The notes beneath the pieces are model-generated. The model was not told where the DNA came from, did no database searches, and saw only the letters and a list, made by a program, of their open reading frames with translations. Made by a program: the position numbers and the translations under genes. Below are positions 7,594 to 16,184 of a stretch of DNA of 64,000 nt, one piece after another. How positions within the stretch are numbered: the first letter of the stretch is position 1; each line of letters starts with the position of its first letter. This stretch comes from JAPLDB01 sp038206355 (lineage in GTDB: Bacteria; Bacteroidota; Bacteroidia; AKYH767-A; 2013-40CM-41-45): the NCBI GenBank assembly GCA_038206355.1, contig JBBRAY010000006.1:62001-126000 (forward strand). The letters run 5' to 3'.

Positions 7594-8082
7594 CTATTTA
7601 CTGATCCAGAAATGGTCATCCCATTTATCGTCTGCATCGCCTTCCCGTTTGCTGTTGCTATCTTCCAGTTCTTTTAATTCACCGGCAGATAAATGCTGTT
7701 GTAGATGATTAAATAAGGTTCTCTCTTCAAACCGGATATGGCTTTCTAAGGTATCGGCAAATTCTTTAAGAAGGTTGATGTTCTCTTTATCTTTTTCAAT
7801 TCTGCTAATCAGGCTGTAAATTCTCTCATGCTCTGCAAAAGCCTGCTTACGCAATAAATCATCAGCGGAAAGTTTTGAAAAAAGATCCTTTTCTTCTTCC
7901 TTAAAATGCTGCGTTAATTCATTTTCAAAGAAAAAAATTGTGTAATTACCTATTCGCTCCGATTCAATATTCTTTTTAAACCCCTCTCTTATTTTCCAAA
8001 CTAATAATAACCCGAAATGATGCTCACGGGAAAACTGTATGAGTGCCTGGCTACGTTTGATTGGTGTTGTTAAATTGTTCAT
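7594..8082 (-). CDS. Hemerythrin HHE domain protein
   Basis: 162 residues, a four-helix-bundle hemerythrin-like protein without signal peptide. The expected di-iron ligands are in place: His21/His22 (SREHHFGL), His59 with Glu63 (HFKEEEKDLF), His85 (AEHERIY), and His115 with Glu119 (SHIRFEERTLF). Proteins of this group bind O2 or NO, or store iron. It lies 49 nt downstream of the RIC gene and 7 nt upstream of the NADH dehydrogenase, so it is almost certainly part of the same transcript. A role in nitric-oxide protection is therefore likely, but is inferred from context. The C-terminal 25 residues (NSKREGDADDKWDDHFW) are acidic and probably disordered. Confidence 0.9.
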   Translation of the reverse strand: MNNLTTPIKRSQALIQFSREHHFGLLLVWKIREGFKKNIESERIGNYTIFFFENELTQHFKEEEKDLFSKLSADDLLRKQAFAEHERIYSLISRIEKDKENINLLKEFADTLESHIRFEERTLFNHLQQHLSAGELKELEDSNSKREGDADDKWDDHFWISK

Positions 8083-8131
8083 GCTTTTGTTATTTTTAAT
8101 AAACCAGTTATTATCACCTAATGATTTTAAA

Positions 8132-9088
8132 TTAATTTAACTTCTTTTCCATACCCAGTGCTTTCGGAAACAGAATATTGTTCTCCAGGTGAACATGCAA
8201 ATGCAGATCATTTTCAAATTCATCCAGCATTTTATACAGCAGGCTATATGAAGCACAACCATCTTCGGGCAATGTATAGTTATTTGACAATGCTCTTATC
8301 TCAGCCAGTTTTTTTCCAACGAGTTCATGTTCCATTTCCATCATGTTGATTGGATTTTGAATGGTGCCAAAATGTGCAGCTTCTGGAATTTGCTCATTTG
8401 AATCAGCTAATACCAGCGTTTTGATATAGGGGAACAATACCTTTTCTTCTTTTACCATGTGACCGGATAGTTCGGCATTCACAGCATCCACCAGACTTTT
8501 AATTTTATTAAGTTCCGGATGCTGTTGACCATGCACATCAGCAACTTTGTTGGCATAACCCACCAGTTCTGGCAACGTATTCTTAACATAGCTGTGGTGT
8601 GTATTTACAATATAATCCGCTAAAAAATCCAAATTCCATTCGTTATAAGGAATCGCACGAGAAGAAAGTGCTTCGTCTGCCTGTTGCAATTCCTGTTCAA
8701 TTTTAGTTACGTCCAGTCCTTTTTCTGCGCAGGCCTCCTTCACCGTTTTTTTACCGCCGCAACAGAAATCTATGCCATATTTTTTAAACACATCAGCCTT
8801 GCGTAAATCCTTTGCTGCAATCTGTCCGAGCGTTTCATCATCTTCTCCTGTAATCCGTTTTGATATTTTTACTTTCCACCACTCCGGTCCTTGTTCCAGA
8901 TATTCCCACACAAAAACATTTCCCCATTCGCCAAGCATTTGATAATACAAAGGTTTGGGATCATGATCGTTATGAATGGTTAAGCTTTCGCCTTCGTTCA
9001 ATTCATCAAAACGAGCAAAGATGGTAGGATGTTTTTGTCTTGGCTCAAGTAAAGTTACATTGAGGATATTTTCTATAGTCATATTCAT
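8132..9088 (-). CDS. ric: Di-iron repair of iron-sulfur clusters protein (RIC/ScdA/YtfE) with DUF2249 domain
   Basis: 318 residues with three modules. Residues 1-83 form a DUF2249 domain (FARFDELNEGESLTIHNDHDP, MLGEWGNVFVWEYLEQGPEWW). Residues about 86-135 are the ScdA_N/DUF542 domain with its conserved Cys109-Cys110 (KYGIDFCCGG) and Cys120. From about 150 a hemerythrin domain carries His ligands in NTHHSYVKNTL, GHMVKEEKVLFPY, MEMEHELVG and HVHLENNILFP. Members repair Fe-S clusters damaged by nitric oxide or oxidants. It is the first gene of the operon and sits directly behind a TAnnTTTG promoter and a palindrome. ATG at 9088 is chosen; a second ATG is two codons in (9082). The added N-terminal DUF2249 is also seen in Bacteroidota relatives. 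Confidence 0.93.
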   Translation of the reverse strand: MNMTIENILNVTLLEPRQKHPTIFARFDELNEGESLTIHNDHDPKPLYYQMLGEWGNVFVWEYLEQGPEWWKVKISKRITGEDDETLGQIAAKDLRKADVFKKYGIDFCCGGKKTVKEACAEKGLDVTKIEQELQQADEALSSRAIPYNEWNLDFLADYIVNTHHSYVKNTLPELVGYANKVADVHGQQHPELNKIKSLVDAVNAELSGHMVKEEKVLFPYIKTLVLADSNEQIPEAAHFGTIQNPINMMEMEHELVGKKLAEIRALSNNYTLPEDGCASYSLLYKMLDEFENDLHLHVHLENNILFPKALGMEKKLN

Positions 9089-9118
9089 GTATTATATTTT
9101 TAAATGTTAATTATACTG

Positions 9119-9126
9119 CAAAGATA
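9119..9126 (-). promoter_or_regulatory. Promoter -7 box of the nitrogen-oxide operon
   Basis: The minus strand reads TATCTTTG, a full match to the Bacteroidota -7 consensus TAnnTTTG, 31 nt upstream of the RIC start codon. The usual -33 position falls inside the inverted repeat at 9141-9164. Confidence 0.65.
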
Positions 9127-9140
9127 AGAATAAATTTATA

Positions 9141-9164
9141 ATAAAAGTAATTAAATACTTTTAT
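9141..9164. promoter_or_regulatory. Candidate Rrf2/NsrR operator: perfect 9-bp inverted repeat
   Basis: ATAAAAGTA at 9141-9149 and TACTTTTAT at 9156-9164 are exact reverse complements separated by ATTAAA. The site overlaps the expected -33 region of the promoter whose -7 box is at 9119-9126, so a bound protein would block transcription. Length, AT-richness and dyad symmetry fit Rrf2-family operators. The regulator encoded at the end of the same operon is the obvious candidate, but binding is inferred. Confidence 0.55.
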
Positions 9165-9322
9165 TTACGTGAGTATGACATACCCCGGTACTCCATTTCG
9201 AATTGGCGAAGACAACAAGGGGATTGCTTCGGAGTGAATAAAGATTGAGAGTAAGCTACCGACTACATTTCAAATTAACCACATTATACTTTAACCGGTC
9301 CCTTGTAAATACCTAAATTATA

Positions 9323-10729
9323 CTATTTCCCGATACAAAACTTCCCAAAAATATTCGCCAGCAACATATCATTCGTCACTTCTCCTGTAATCAATCCCAG
9401 GTGATACAATGCATTCCTGATTTCAGGGGCAATTAAATCGCCGGAGAGTTTTTTTTGTAGTCCATCCAGTACGATGCGCAATGATGCATTGGTGTTTTGT
9501 AGCGCTTCTACATGGCGCGCATTGGTGACGATGGAATTGTCCAGACTTGTTTTCGAGAGATTGATTTCATCAAGCAGTTTTTTGGTGAGGTGATGAATGT
9601 TGATTTTTTCTTTTGCAGAAATAAAAATGACGTCACCGGATTTTTCAAATTCTTTTTTTAGTGCGCCGGAATCTTCTGTGTCAATTTTATTCCCGGTGAG
9701 AATTATTTTATAATCATTGGTATGGATGTTCTTTTTTAATTCCGCAAGTTCAGCGTTCAATCCGGCAGTGGTGGATTCATTCACGTCGAATAGATAAATA
9801 AGCACCGGGCTCTGGCTTATCTTTTCCATCGTTCGGCTTACGCCAATGCTCTCTATGGCATCACTCGTTTCGCGGATTCCGGCAGTGTCAATAAACCTGA
9901 ATTTTATTCCGGATAAAACAATTTCCTCTTCAATGGTATCACGCGTAGTTCCTGCAATGTGACTTACAATGGCGCGTTCGTCATTCAGCAATGCATTCAG
10001 CAATGTTGACTTTCCTACGTTGGGACGCCCGGCAATCACAACAGGGATTCCTTGCTTAATCACATTGCCAACTTCGAAGGATGAAATCAAATTTGAGATG
10101 TGAGATATGAGTCGTGAGATGAGATCAGCAAGTTCTCTTCTGTCGGCGAATTCAACGTCTTCTTCGCTGAAGTCTAGCTCCAGTTCAATCAGTGATGCGA
10201 AGTTGATTAGCTGATCACGGAGTTGTTTCATTGCAGATGAATATCCTCCGCGCATTTGTTTTAATGCCAGGTCATGAGAGGCTGAGGAATCAGATGCAAT
10301 CAGGTCCGCCACAGCTTCCGCCTGCGACAAGTCCATTTTGCCATTCAGAAATGCCCGCAGTGTAAACTCGCCTGCATTTGCATTACGGCACCCGTTTTTA
10401 ATCAGCACCTGTAAAATCTGCTGCTGAATAAATAATGAACCATGACAGGATATTTCAACTACATCCTCGCCGGTATATGAATTCGGATTTTTGAAAACGG
10501 ATAGTAACACTTCATCAATCGTATGATCTCCGTCTTTGATCCATCCGAGATGTATCGTGTGAGAATCAAGCGCGGTAACTTTCTTTTTATTTTTTCCTTT
10601 TGAAAAAAAAACTGTCTCTGCAATTTCAAACGCCTTCTTCCCTGAAATCCTGACTACAGCTATTGCTCCCACACCCGCTGCCGTCGCAAGCGCAACGATC
10701 GTATCATCATTTATTAATATGTTTTGCAT
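9323..10729 (-). CDS. mnmE: tRNA uridine-5-carboxymethylaminomethyl(34) synthesis GTPase
   Basis: 468 residues from ATG at 10729 (an in-frame TTG lies one codon upstream). With MnmG it modifies the wobble uridine of certain tRNAs. The N-terminal tetrahydrofolate-binding domain begins DDTIVALATAAGVGAIAVVRISG. Helical segments surround a GTPase domain with G1 GRPNVGKSTLLNALL, G2 GTTRDTIEEEI, G3 DTAG and G4 TGNKID. The C-terminus is the diagnostic FGKFCIGK with the catalytic-site cysteine. Length is normal for the family. Within the coding sequence, 10085-10128 is composed of the repetitive word GAGATGTGAGATATGAG (plus-strand reading), encoding LISRLISHISNLIS in a helical linker. That resembles intergenic repeats around 10757-10779. 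Confidence 0.97.
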   Translation of the reverse strand: MQNILINDDTIVALATAAGVGAIAVVRISGKKAFEIAETVFFSKGKNKKKVTALDSHTIHLGWIKDGDHTIDEVLLSVFKNPNSYTGEDVVEISCHGSLFIQQQILQVLIKNGCRNANAGEFTLRAFLNGKMDLSQAEAVADLIASDSSASHDLALKQMRGGYSSAMKQLRDQLINFASLIELELDFSEEDVEFADRRELADLISRLISHISNLISSFEVGNVIKQGIPVVIAGRPNVGKSTLLNALLNDERAIVSHIAGTTRDTIEEEIVLSGIKFRFIDTAGIRETSDAIESIGVSRTMEKISQSPVLIYLFDVNESTTAGLNAELAELKKNIHTNDYKIILTGNKIDTEDSGALKKEFEKSGDVIFISAKEKINIHHLTKKLLDEINLSKTSLDNSIVTNARHVEALQNTNASLRIVLDGLQKKLSGDLIAPEIRNALYHLGLITGEVTNDMLLANIFGKFCIGK

Positions 10730-10776
10730 CAAACTTTATCCTCCTGCTTTGTCTCTTAAATCTTACATCTTACATC

Positions 10777-11280
10777 TTACTGCTTCTTCCTATACACCCT
10801 CGCCGCAATCGCACTCAATATCAATCCCCAACCGAATGAAAATACAAACAGCAGGAAGAATGAAATCACAGATCCACTGAAACTCATTTGCATTCCGTCA
10901 ATCGTTTTTTTGATGTCTTCTTCGCTTGCATTTCTCTCTTTAAGTTCACTAAGTGTAAATGTCTTCAGCGTTTCAAAAAAATCAGGATTGATAAATTTCT
11001 GATAGAAATAAAGTATGACCGTAAACCCGGCTGCATAGATGAACGACATAATTAAACCGTCCCTCAGGCCTTCACTGAATGAATAGGTTTCCCGCTGTCC
11101 CCGTGATTGATTTACCCCGACAAATATCAAAACCCAGAATAATACCATCGGAATCATTCTCGTGTACTGGCCAATATCATGTCGGGTCGAATTCCATCCC
11201 ATGAAATGTTCGATCATGATCCAGGCAGCACTGATTGCAAGTGCAATAATTGCATATTTGATGGATGGTTTTGTTGGCAT
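10777..11280 (-). CDS. DUF4199 membrane protein
   Basis: 167 residues from ATG at 11280. The frame stays open for 30 codons upstream, but the MPTKPSIKYAIIALAI start fits the family and leaves a normal N-terminus. Four hydrophobic segments are visible: IKYAIIALAISAAWIMIEH, MIPMVLFWVLIFVGV, GLIMSFIYAAGFTVILYFY and VISFFLLFVFSFGWGLILSA. The region between the third and fourth segments is a charged loop (TLSELKERNASEEDIKKTIDGM), typical of DUF4199 proteins, which are common in Bacteroidota and have no known function. Short AT-rich repeats (ATCTTAC three times, 10758-10779) lie at its 3' end, just before mnmE. Confidence 0.85.
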   Translation of the reverse strand: MPTKPSIKYAIIALAISAAWIMIEHFMGWNSTRHDIGQYTRMIPMVLFWVLIFVGVNQSRGQRETYSFSEGLRDGLIMSFIYAAGFTVILYFYQKFINPDFFETLKTFTLSELKERNASEEDIKKTIDGMQMSFSGSVISFFLLFVFSFGWGLILSAIAARVYRKKQ

Positions 11281-11345
11281 GTTCAAATTTATTGTGAGTT
11301 GCGACAAAGGAAAACAAAAAAGGAAGAAGAATGCTAAATGCACGA

Positions 11346-11404
11346 TGCACAATCTTGGACCAATCACCAAATCAACTAATCAACCAATCACCTAATCAAC
11401 CAGG
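11346..11404. repeat. AATCAACC/AATCACC near-tandem repeat upstream of a T9SS gene
   Basis: Between 11346 and 11404 the sequence is built of the words ACCAATCACC, AATCAACT and AATCAACC, repeated about five times with small changes. It lies in the leader of the surface-protein gene at 11460. It has no dyad symmetry and encodes nothing plausible. Confidence 0.5.
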
Positions 11405-11459
11405 TCCCATTTCAAATAAAACCTCTACCTTGTTCGGGCAAACTCTAAAAACCAACCCC

Positions 11460-14075
11460 ATGAAAAAAACTTTCCTCGCAATCATTGTTTTCATATTTTC
11501 ATTTTCCTCTATTCATGCACAATGGGTCGCACAAAACTCAAATATATCTGCAGGATTTTATGCGCAGTTTATTGACGCTGTGAGCCCTGATATATGCTGG
11601 GGCCTTGTGGCTGATCCTGCGAATAACCAGAATCCGGTTCAGGAATATACCCGCACAATTGATGGTGGGATCAACTGGATAGGAGGGAACATTACCAATT
11701 GCGCGGGACGCTGCCCGTCAAGTATATTCGCATTGAATGCTGATACGGCATGGACTGCTATGTTCAGCGGAGCAGGTGGTCCCGGTACCGGAGCTATCAT
11801 GAGAACTGATGATGGGGGAACAACATGGTACCAGCAAACAACGGCGCTTTTCTCTGCAGTAGGAAATTTTCCAAACATCGTCTATTTCTGGGATGCCAAT
11901 AATGGAATTTGTATGGGAGATCCGACGGGCGGATATTTTGAAATCTATACGACTATTGATGGAGGAACAAACTGGAACAGAACAAGCAATGCCGAAGTCC
12001 CAACGCAGGAGAACGGAGAATTTGGAATTACAGATGTATTTACTGCTGATCATGGAAGCACACTTTGGTTCGGTACAAACCATGGTCGTATCTATAAGAC
12101 CATTGATGGTGGTTACAACTGGACCGTGGCTCAAACTCCTTTCGCTGATTTTATCGGAGCGATTGCTTTCAGAGATGCCAACAATGGATTGTGCACCAGC
12201 GGAGGATTGACCGGCTCACTTGATGTGGCAAGAACAACTGACGGAGGCTTGACCTGGTCGCTGGTCGGAACCAATACCGCCGGAATGTTATTGAAAGGCG
12301 GACTTTGCTATGTGCCGGGAACTGATTCCACATATTTTATCTCCACACCTTTTGCGGGATCAGTTGACGGGACAACTTTTAGTCCCAATGACGGAAGCGC
12401 ATGGATCCCCGTTGACAACCTCATTCATACTGATATTGAATTTGTAAATGACTCAATCGGCTGGACTGGTTCCAATGAATTGGGTGCGCCGATGTTCAAA
12501 TGGAGTTCTCCAATTACCGTTGCCTTAAATGATGTTGCATCGCAAAGTATTGATGTTACCACCAGCACAGGATTATTAACACAGATCCCTAAGGCAACCA
12601 TAATTAATAATGGACTAAATGTTCAATCATTTAATGTAACGATGACAATATCAGGCGGATATACGTCAACAAAAGCAGTATCAAGTTTGGCTTTTTTCAA
12701 TACTACGCAGGTTGATTTTGATCCCTGGACTCCGGCAACAACAGGAACATATAGCATATCTATTTATACTTCTCTTGGTATCGATTCAGACCATAACAAT
12801 GATACAATCGCAAAAGCGGTAGACGTTTTTGAGGCATTTCCGAATTGCGGATGGTATAACAAAGCACCCATTACTACAGGTACATTCGGATTGGCCGGCG
12901 CATTTTACCTTGATGGATGGTTGTCCAATTCTCCGGGAAATTTATACTCTGTAGGTGGTGCAGTAGCCGGTGTTCCTTCGCCCAATATGCAGGGTTATTC
13001 AACAATATCAGATAGCTGGAGTGCTTCTCCTTCAATGCCAACAGCGAAATATCAGTTCAGCGCAAATACTGTGGGTTATAAAATCGTTTGTGCCGGTGGG
13101 TATAGCAATGGATTCACTCCTGATCCCAATACTTATGTATTTGATATTTCTAGCGGACAGTGGACCACAATGTCACCTATGCCAATACCCGTAGGTGATT
13201 ATGCTTCAGGAGTATATAAAGATTCATTGATCTATTTTATAGGTGGATATAATGGCGCACAGGACGTAAACCTCGTTCAGGTTTATGATGTTGAAAATGA
13301 TACATGGAGTTCCGGATCTGTAAAAATCGGAACGCCTGTTGATGCATTGCGAGGGGCAATAAATATGGATAAGATTATAATCGCAGGCGGCTATTCTCAA
13401 ACGATGATGACACCCATTGCGGAAGCATATATGGGTACTATTGATGCCTTAAATCCGCTCAGCATTTCATGGACTGCAATAGCTGATTATCCGCCCGGAC
13501 CGGCATCACGGCTTGGAGCAGGAAGCGTATTTATGGATTTGCGTCCGCTCGTAATTTTTACCGGCGGCGATCCTACAGGTGCAGGTCAGGAAGGACTTGC
13601 AGAAACATGGGGATATGACGTTGTTGCTAACCGGTGGTTGATCGGGACTGCAAAAACAACAGGAGTCAGTAACATCAGTAACCTCTGCGGCATGATTGCA
13701 AACGATACATTATGGATGGCATGCGTGGCAGGATTTAATGGGAACGGAGTATTTGGAACACAGAATGAATGGCTTTGCCTGGGACCTCAGCTTTGGACCG
13801 ACGTTCGCGAAAATCAATTGACATCAAATTCATCCCTGTTTATTTACCCTAATCCCGCAGGTGAAAAACTGACTATCGGAAATCAAAAGGAGGTGTTGAC
13901 TTCAGTACAGGTATTTAATGTCCTGGGCGAAATAGTTCTCACGCTTCAGCCGCAAAATATTTCGGCAAAAGCACAATCATTATCGTTTGATATCTCCGGC
14001 TTTAAGCCCGGAGTTTATTCAGTGAGAGCAGTGACTGAGAGCGGTTTTGCAAATGCAACATTTGTGAAACAATAG
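11460..14075 (+). CDS. T9SS-sorted secreted protein with YCF48-like propeller and Kelch repeats
   Basis: 871 residues from ATG at 11460, which starts a clean signal peptide (MKKTFLAIIVFIFSFSSIHAQ). The frame is open 43 codons further upstream, but those codons run through a repeat. The first 400 residues carry repeated blades of the type TTDGGTNW, KTIDGGYNWTVAQTPF and ARTTDGGLTWSLVG, like plant YCF48/photosystem-II assembly factors and BNR/sortilin propellers. A middle Ig-like/CARDB-type segment (NNGLNVQSFNVTMTISGGY) follows. Kelch blades lie at about 500-790 (MPTAKYQFSANTVGYKIVCAGGY is cut into IVCAGG, LIYFIGGYNG and IIIAGGYSQ). The end is a T9SS sorting domain (SSLFIYPNPAGEKLTI, then KPGVYSVRAVT). 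It should be surface-exposed or secreted. The function is unknown. A strong terminator follows. Confidence 0.9.
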   Translation: MKKTFLAIIVFIFSFSSIHAQWVAQNSNISAGFYAQFIDAVSPDICWGLVADPANNQNPVQEYTRTIDGGINWIGGNITNCAGRCPSSIFALNADTAWTAMFSGAGGPGTGAIMRTDDGGTTWYQQTTALFSAVGNFPNIVYFWDANNGICMGDPTGGYFEIYTTIDGGTNWNRTSNAEVPTQENGEFGITDVFTADHGSTLWFGTNHGRIYKTIDGGYNWTVAQTPFADFIGAIAFRDANNGLCTSGGLTGSLDVARTTDGGLTWSLVGTNTAGMLLKGGLCYVPGTDSTYFISTPFAGSVDGTTFSPNDGSAWIPVDNLIHTDIEFVNDSIGWTGSNELGAPMFKWSSPITVALNDVASQSIDVTTSTGLLTQIPKATIINNGLNVQSFNVTMTISGGYTSTKAVSSLAFFNTTQVDFDPWTPATTGTYSISIYTSLGIDSDHNNDTIAKAVDVFEAFPNCGWYNKAPITTGTFGLAGAFYLDGWLSNSPGNLYSVGGAVAGVPSPNMQGYSTISDSWSASPSMPTAKYQFSANTVGYKIVCAGGYSNGFTPDPNTYVFDISSGQWTTMSPMPIPVGDYASGVYKDSLIYFIGGYNGAQDVNLVQVYDVENDTWSSGSVKIGTPVDALRGAINMDKIIIAGGYSQTMMTPIAEAYMGTIDALNPLSISWTAIADYPPGPASRLGAGSVFMDLRPLVIFTGGDPTGAGQEGLAETWGYDVVANRWLIGTAKTTGVSNISNLCGMIANDTLWMACVAGFNGNGVFGTQNEWLCLGPQLWTDVRENQLTSNSSLFIYPNPAGEKLTIGNQKEVLTSVQVFNVLGEIVLTLQPQNISAKAQSLSFDISGFKPGVYSVRAVTESGFANATFVKQ

Positions 14076-14159
14076 GTCCTTATCTCCGGACGGATATTCT
14101 TAAAAATGGCGGACCAAATCCCGTTTTTTTTAATGAGACTATGATTTCAGAAGCTGCCT

Positions 14160-14220
14160 TGACTCAGGCTTTGCTCCGCTGAAGCTTTGCGAAAGCGATG
14201 CAAAGCAGAGTCATTTTTTT
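14160..14220 (+). terminator. Rho-independent terminator
   Basis: TGACTC-AGG-CTTTGC at 14160-14174 pairs with GCAAAG-CAG-AGTCA ending at 14213, with a long loop that itself contains GAAGCTTTGC. A run of seven T follows (14214-14220). It ends the transcript of the surface-protein gene at 11460-14075. Confidence 0.8.
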
Positions 14221-14274
14221 AATAACCAAAAGGAACTTTTATCGTAATACAACAGTTATTAAAACAAAAAAAAT

Positions 14275-16068
14275 ATGTCAGAGACGACAACAGGAAGTCA
14301 AACCAAAGGGGGGGAGTTTTTAATCAAGGAAACGCATGCACAGGATATTTATATTCCTGATGAATTAACCGAAGAGCAGAAGATGATGGTGGATGCATGC
14401 CGTGATTTTCTCGAACAGGAAGTATATACAAAGATTGACAGGATCGATGCCCAGGAAGAAGGTCTGATGCAATCATTGCTTGATAAATCCGGAGAACTTG
14501 GTTTGCTTGGTATTTCTATACCTGAGGAATATGGAGGACTTGGAAAGGATTTTACAACAGGAATGCTGGTGACTGATGCTTTGGGAGCCGGTTACTCTTT
14601 TTCTGTGGCGTATGCTGCACATACAGGAATCGGTACGCTGCCAATTTTATATTACGGTACCGACGAACAGAAGAAAAAATATATTCCAAGGCTGGCATCG
14701 GGAGAGTGGAAGAGTGCTTATTGTCTCACAGAGCCGGGATCAGGGTCGGATGCCAACTCAGGCAAAACCAAAGCCGTGCTTACGCCCGACGGAAAACATT
14801 ATTTGCTGAACGGACAAAAGATGTGGATCACCAATGGCGGATTCGCTGATCTTTTTATCGTTTTCGCCAAAATAGATGACGATGAAAACCTCAGCGCTTT
14901 TATTGTAGAAAAAACTTTTCCGGGTATTACATTGAATCCTGAAGAGCATAAAATGGGAATCAAAGGAAGCAGTACGCGCCAGATATTTTTCAACGACTGC
15001 AAAGTTCCTGTCGAAAATCTCCTCAGCAAAAGAGAAAACGGTTTTAAGATCGCCGTGAATATTCTCAACCTAGGAAGAATAAAGCTTGCCGGTGCTGCAA
15101 TCGGTGGATGCAAACGCACCATCACCCAGAGCATCATGTATGCAAATGAACGCCAGCAGTTCGGTCGTCCCATTTCTAAATACGGCGCCATCCGTTATAA
15201 GATCGCTGAACAGGCCATCCGTACTTATGCTTGCGAGAGTGCGATTTTCCGTTGCAGTAAAAATATTGAAGACGCCACCAATGAACTGATTGCTTCAGGA
15301 ATGGAGGAGGGTAGGGCAAAATTAAAAGGTGTAGAGCAGTTTGCTGTCGAGGCAGCCATTCTGAAAGTGAATGGCAGTGAAGTTCTCGACTACGTCACTG
15401 ATGAGGGCGTTCAGATATACGGAGGTATGGGTTACAGTGCTGATGCACCCATGGAACGTGCTTACCGCGACTCCCGCATCAACAGGATTTTTGAAGGTAC
15501 AAATGAAATTAACCGCATGCTCACGGTGGACATGATGCTTAAGCGAGCCATGAAAGGAGAACTGGATCTGATGACTCCGGCCACAGCCGTTTCAAAAGAG
15601 CTGATGAGTATCCCTGATTTCAGCAATGGCGAAGACAAACTTTTTTCTGCAGAGAAGAAATATATTTCCAATTTCAAGAAAGCGGTATTACTTGTAGCCG
15701 GAGCGGCAGTACAAAAACTCATGATGCAACTTGCCAAAGAGCAGGAAGTACTGATGAATATTGCCGATATGATGATTGACCTTTACATTGGTGAGTCCAT
15801 GTTATTGCGAACAGAAAAACTTTCTTCGGTTCGTGGAGCAGAAAATTGCAAAGAGCAGATTGACATGATGCGCGTATTTTTAGCTGATGCTTCTGATCGT
15901 ATTCACAAAGCCGGAAAAGATGCCATCAACTCCTTTGCTGAGGGTGACGAACAGCGCATGATGCTCATGGGTATCAAACGTTTTACAAAAGTGGCTCCGT
16001 TAAATGTAAAGGATGCAAGAAGAAATATTGCAGCGAAGCTGATTACAGAAAATAAATATTGCTACTGA
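14275..16068 (+). CDS. Acyl-CoA dehydrogenase with extended C-terminus (VLCAD/ACAD9-like)
   Basis: 597 residues. It catalyses FAD-dependent alpha,beta-dehydrogenation of fatty acyl-CoA in beta-oxidation. The order of the acyl-CoA dehydrogenase fold is clear: an N-terminal helical domain, the FAD/substrate motif AYCLTEPGSGSDANS near residues 150-164, a beta domain with WITNGGFADLFIVFAK, and a C-terminal helical domain with QFGRPISKYGAIRYKIAE. GGMGYSADAPMERAYRDSRI precedes RIFEGTNEINR, whose Glu407 is the expected catalytic base. After residue 425 there is an additional ~170-residue helical domain, as in very-long-chain enzymes. Four or five codons near the start pass through a G7 run. The gene seems monocistronic, with its own leader after the upstream terminator. 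Confidence 0.95.
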   Translation: MSETTTGSQTKGGEFLIKETHAQDIYIPDELTEEQKMMVDACRDFLEQEVYTKIDRIDAQEEGLMQSLLDKSGELGLLGISIPEEYGGLGKDFTTGMLVTDALGAGYSFSVAYAAHTGIGTLPILYYGTDEQKKKYIPRLASGEWKSAYCLTEPGSGSDANSGKTKAVLTPDGKHYLLNGQKMWITNGGFADLFIVFAKIDDDENLSAFIVEKTFPGITLNPEEHKMGIKGSSTRQIFFNDCKVPVENLLSKRENGFKIAVNILNLGRIKLAGAAIGGCKRTITQSIMYANERQQFGRPISKYGAIRYKIAEQAIRTYACESAIFRCSKNIEDATNELIASGMEEGRAKLKGVEQFAVEAAILKVNGSEVLDYVTDEGVQIYGGMGYSADAPMERAYRDSRINRIFEGTNEINRMLTVDMMLKRAMKGELDLMTPATAVSKELMSIPDFSNGEDKLFSAEKKYISNFKKAVLLVAGAAVQKLMMQLAKEQEVLMNIADMMIDLYIGESMLLRTEKLSSVRGAENCKEQIDMMRVFLADASDRIHKAGKDAINSFAEGDEQRMMLMGIKRFTKVAPLNVKDARRNIAAKLITENKYCY

Positions 16069-16184
16069 TTAAACAGTTTTAGAATAAAATTATCGCACTG
16101 TACTTTCTAAAATCCCTTTGCGGACTTTGCGTCCCTGCCTGACAGATTGTTTGCTGCAATTATTGGCGGGGATTTTTATCTAAC

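Noticed and set aside
7587..7637. Upstream start of the NADH dehydrogenase fusion at 7637
   Set aside because: It would overlap the hemerythrin gene by 44 nt; the ATG at 7586 lies 7 nt after that gene's stop and leads directly into the FAD-binding motif.
4148..9170. Novel defence system made of RIC, hemerythrin and NADH dehydrogenase
   Set aside because: The presence of NirK and an Fe-S Rrf2 regulator explains these genes as nitrite/NO metabolism; no nuclease, toxin or mobile-element marker is present.
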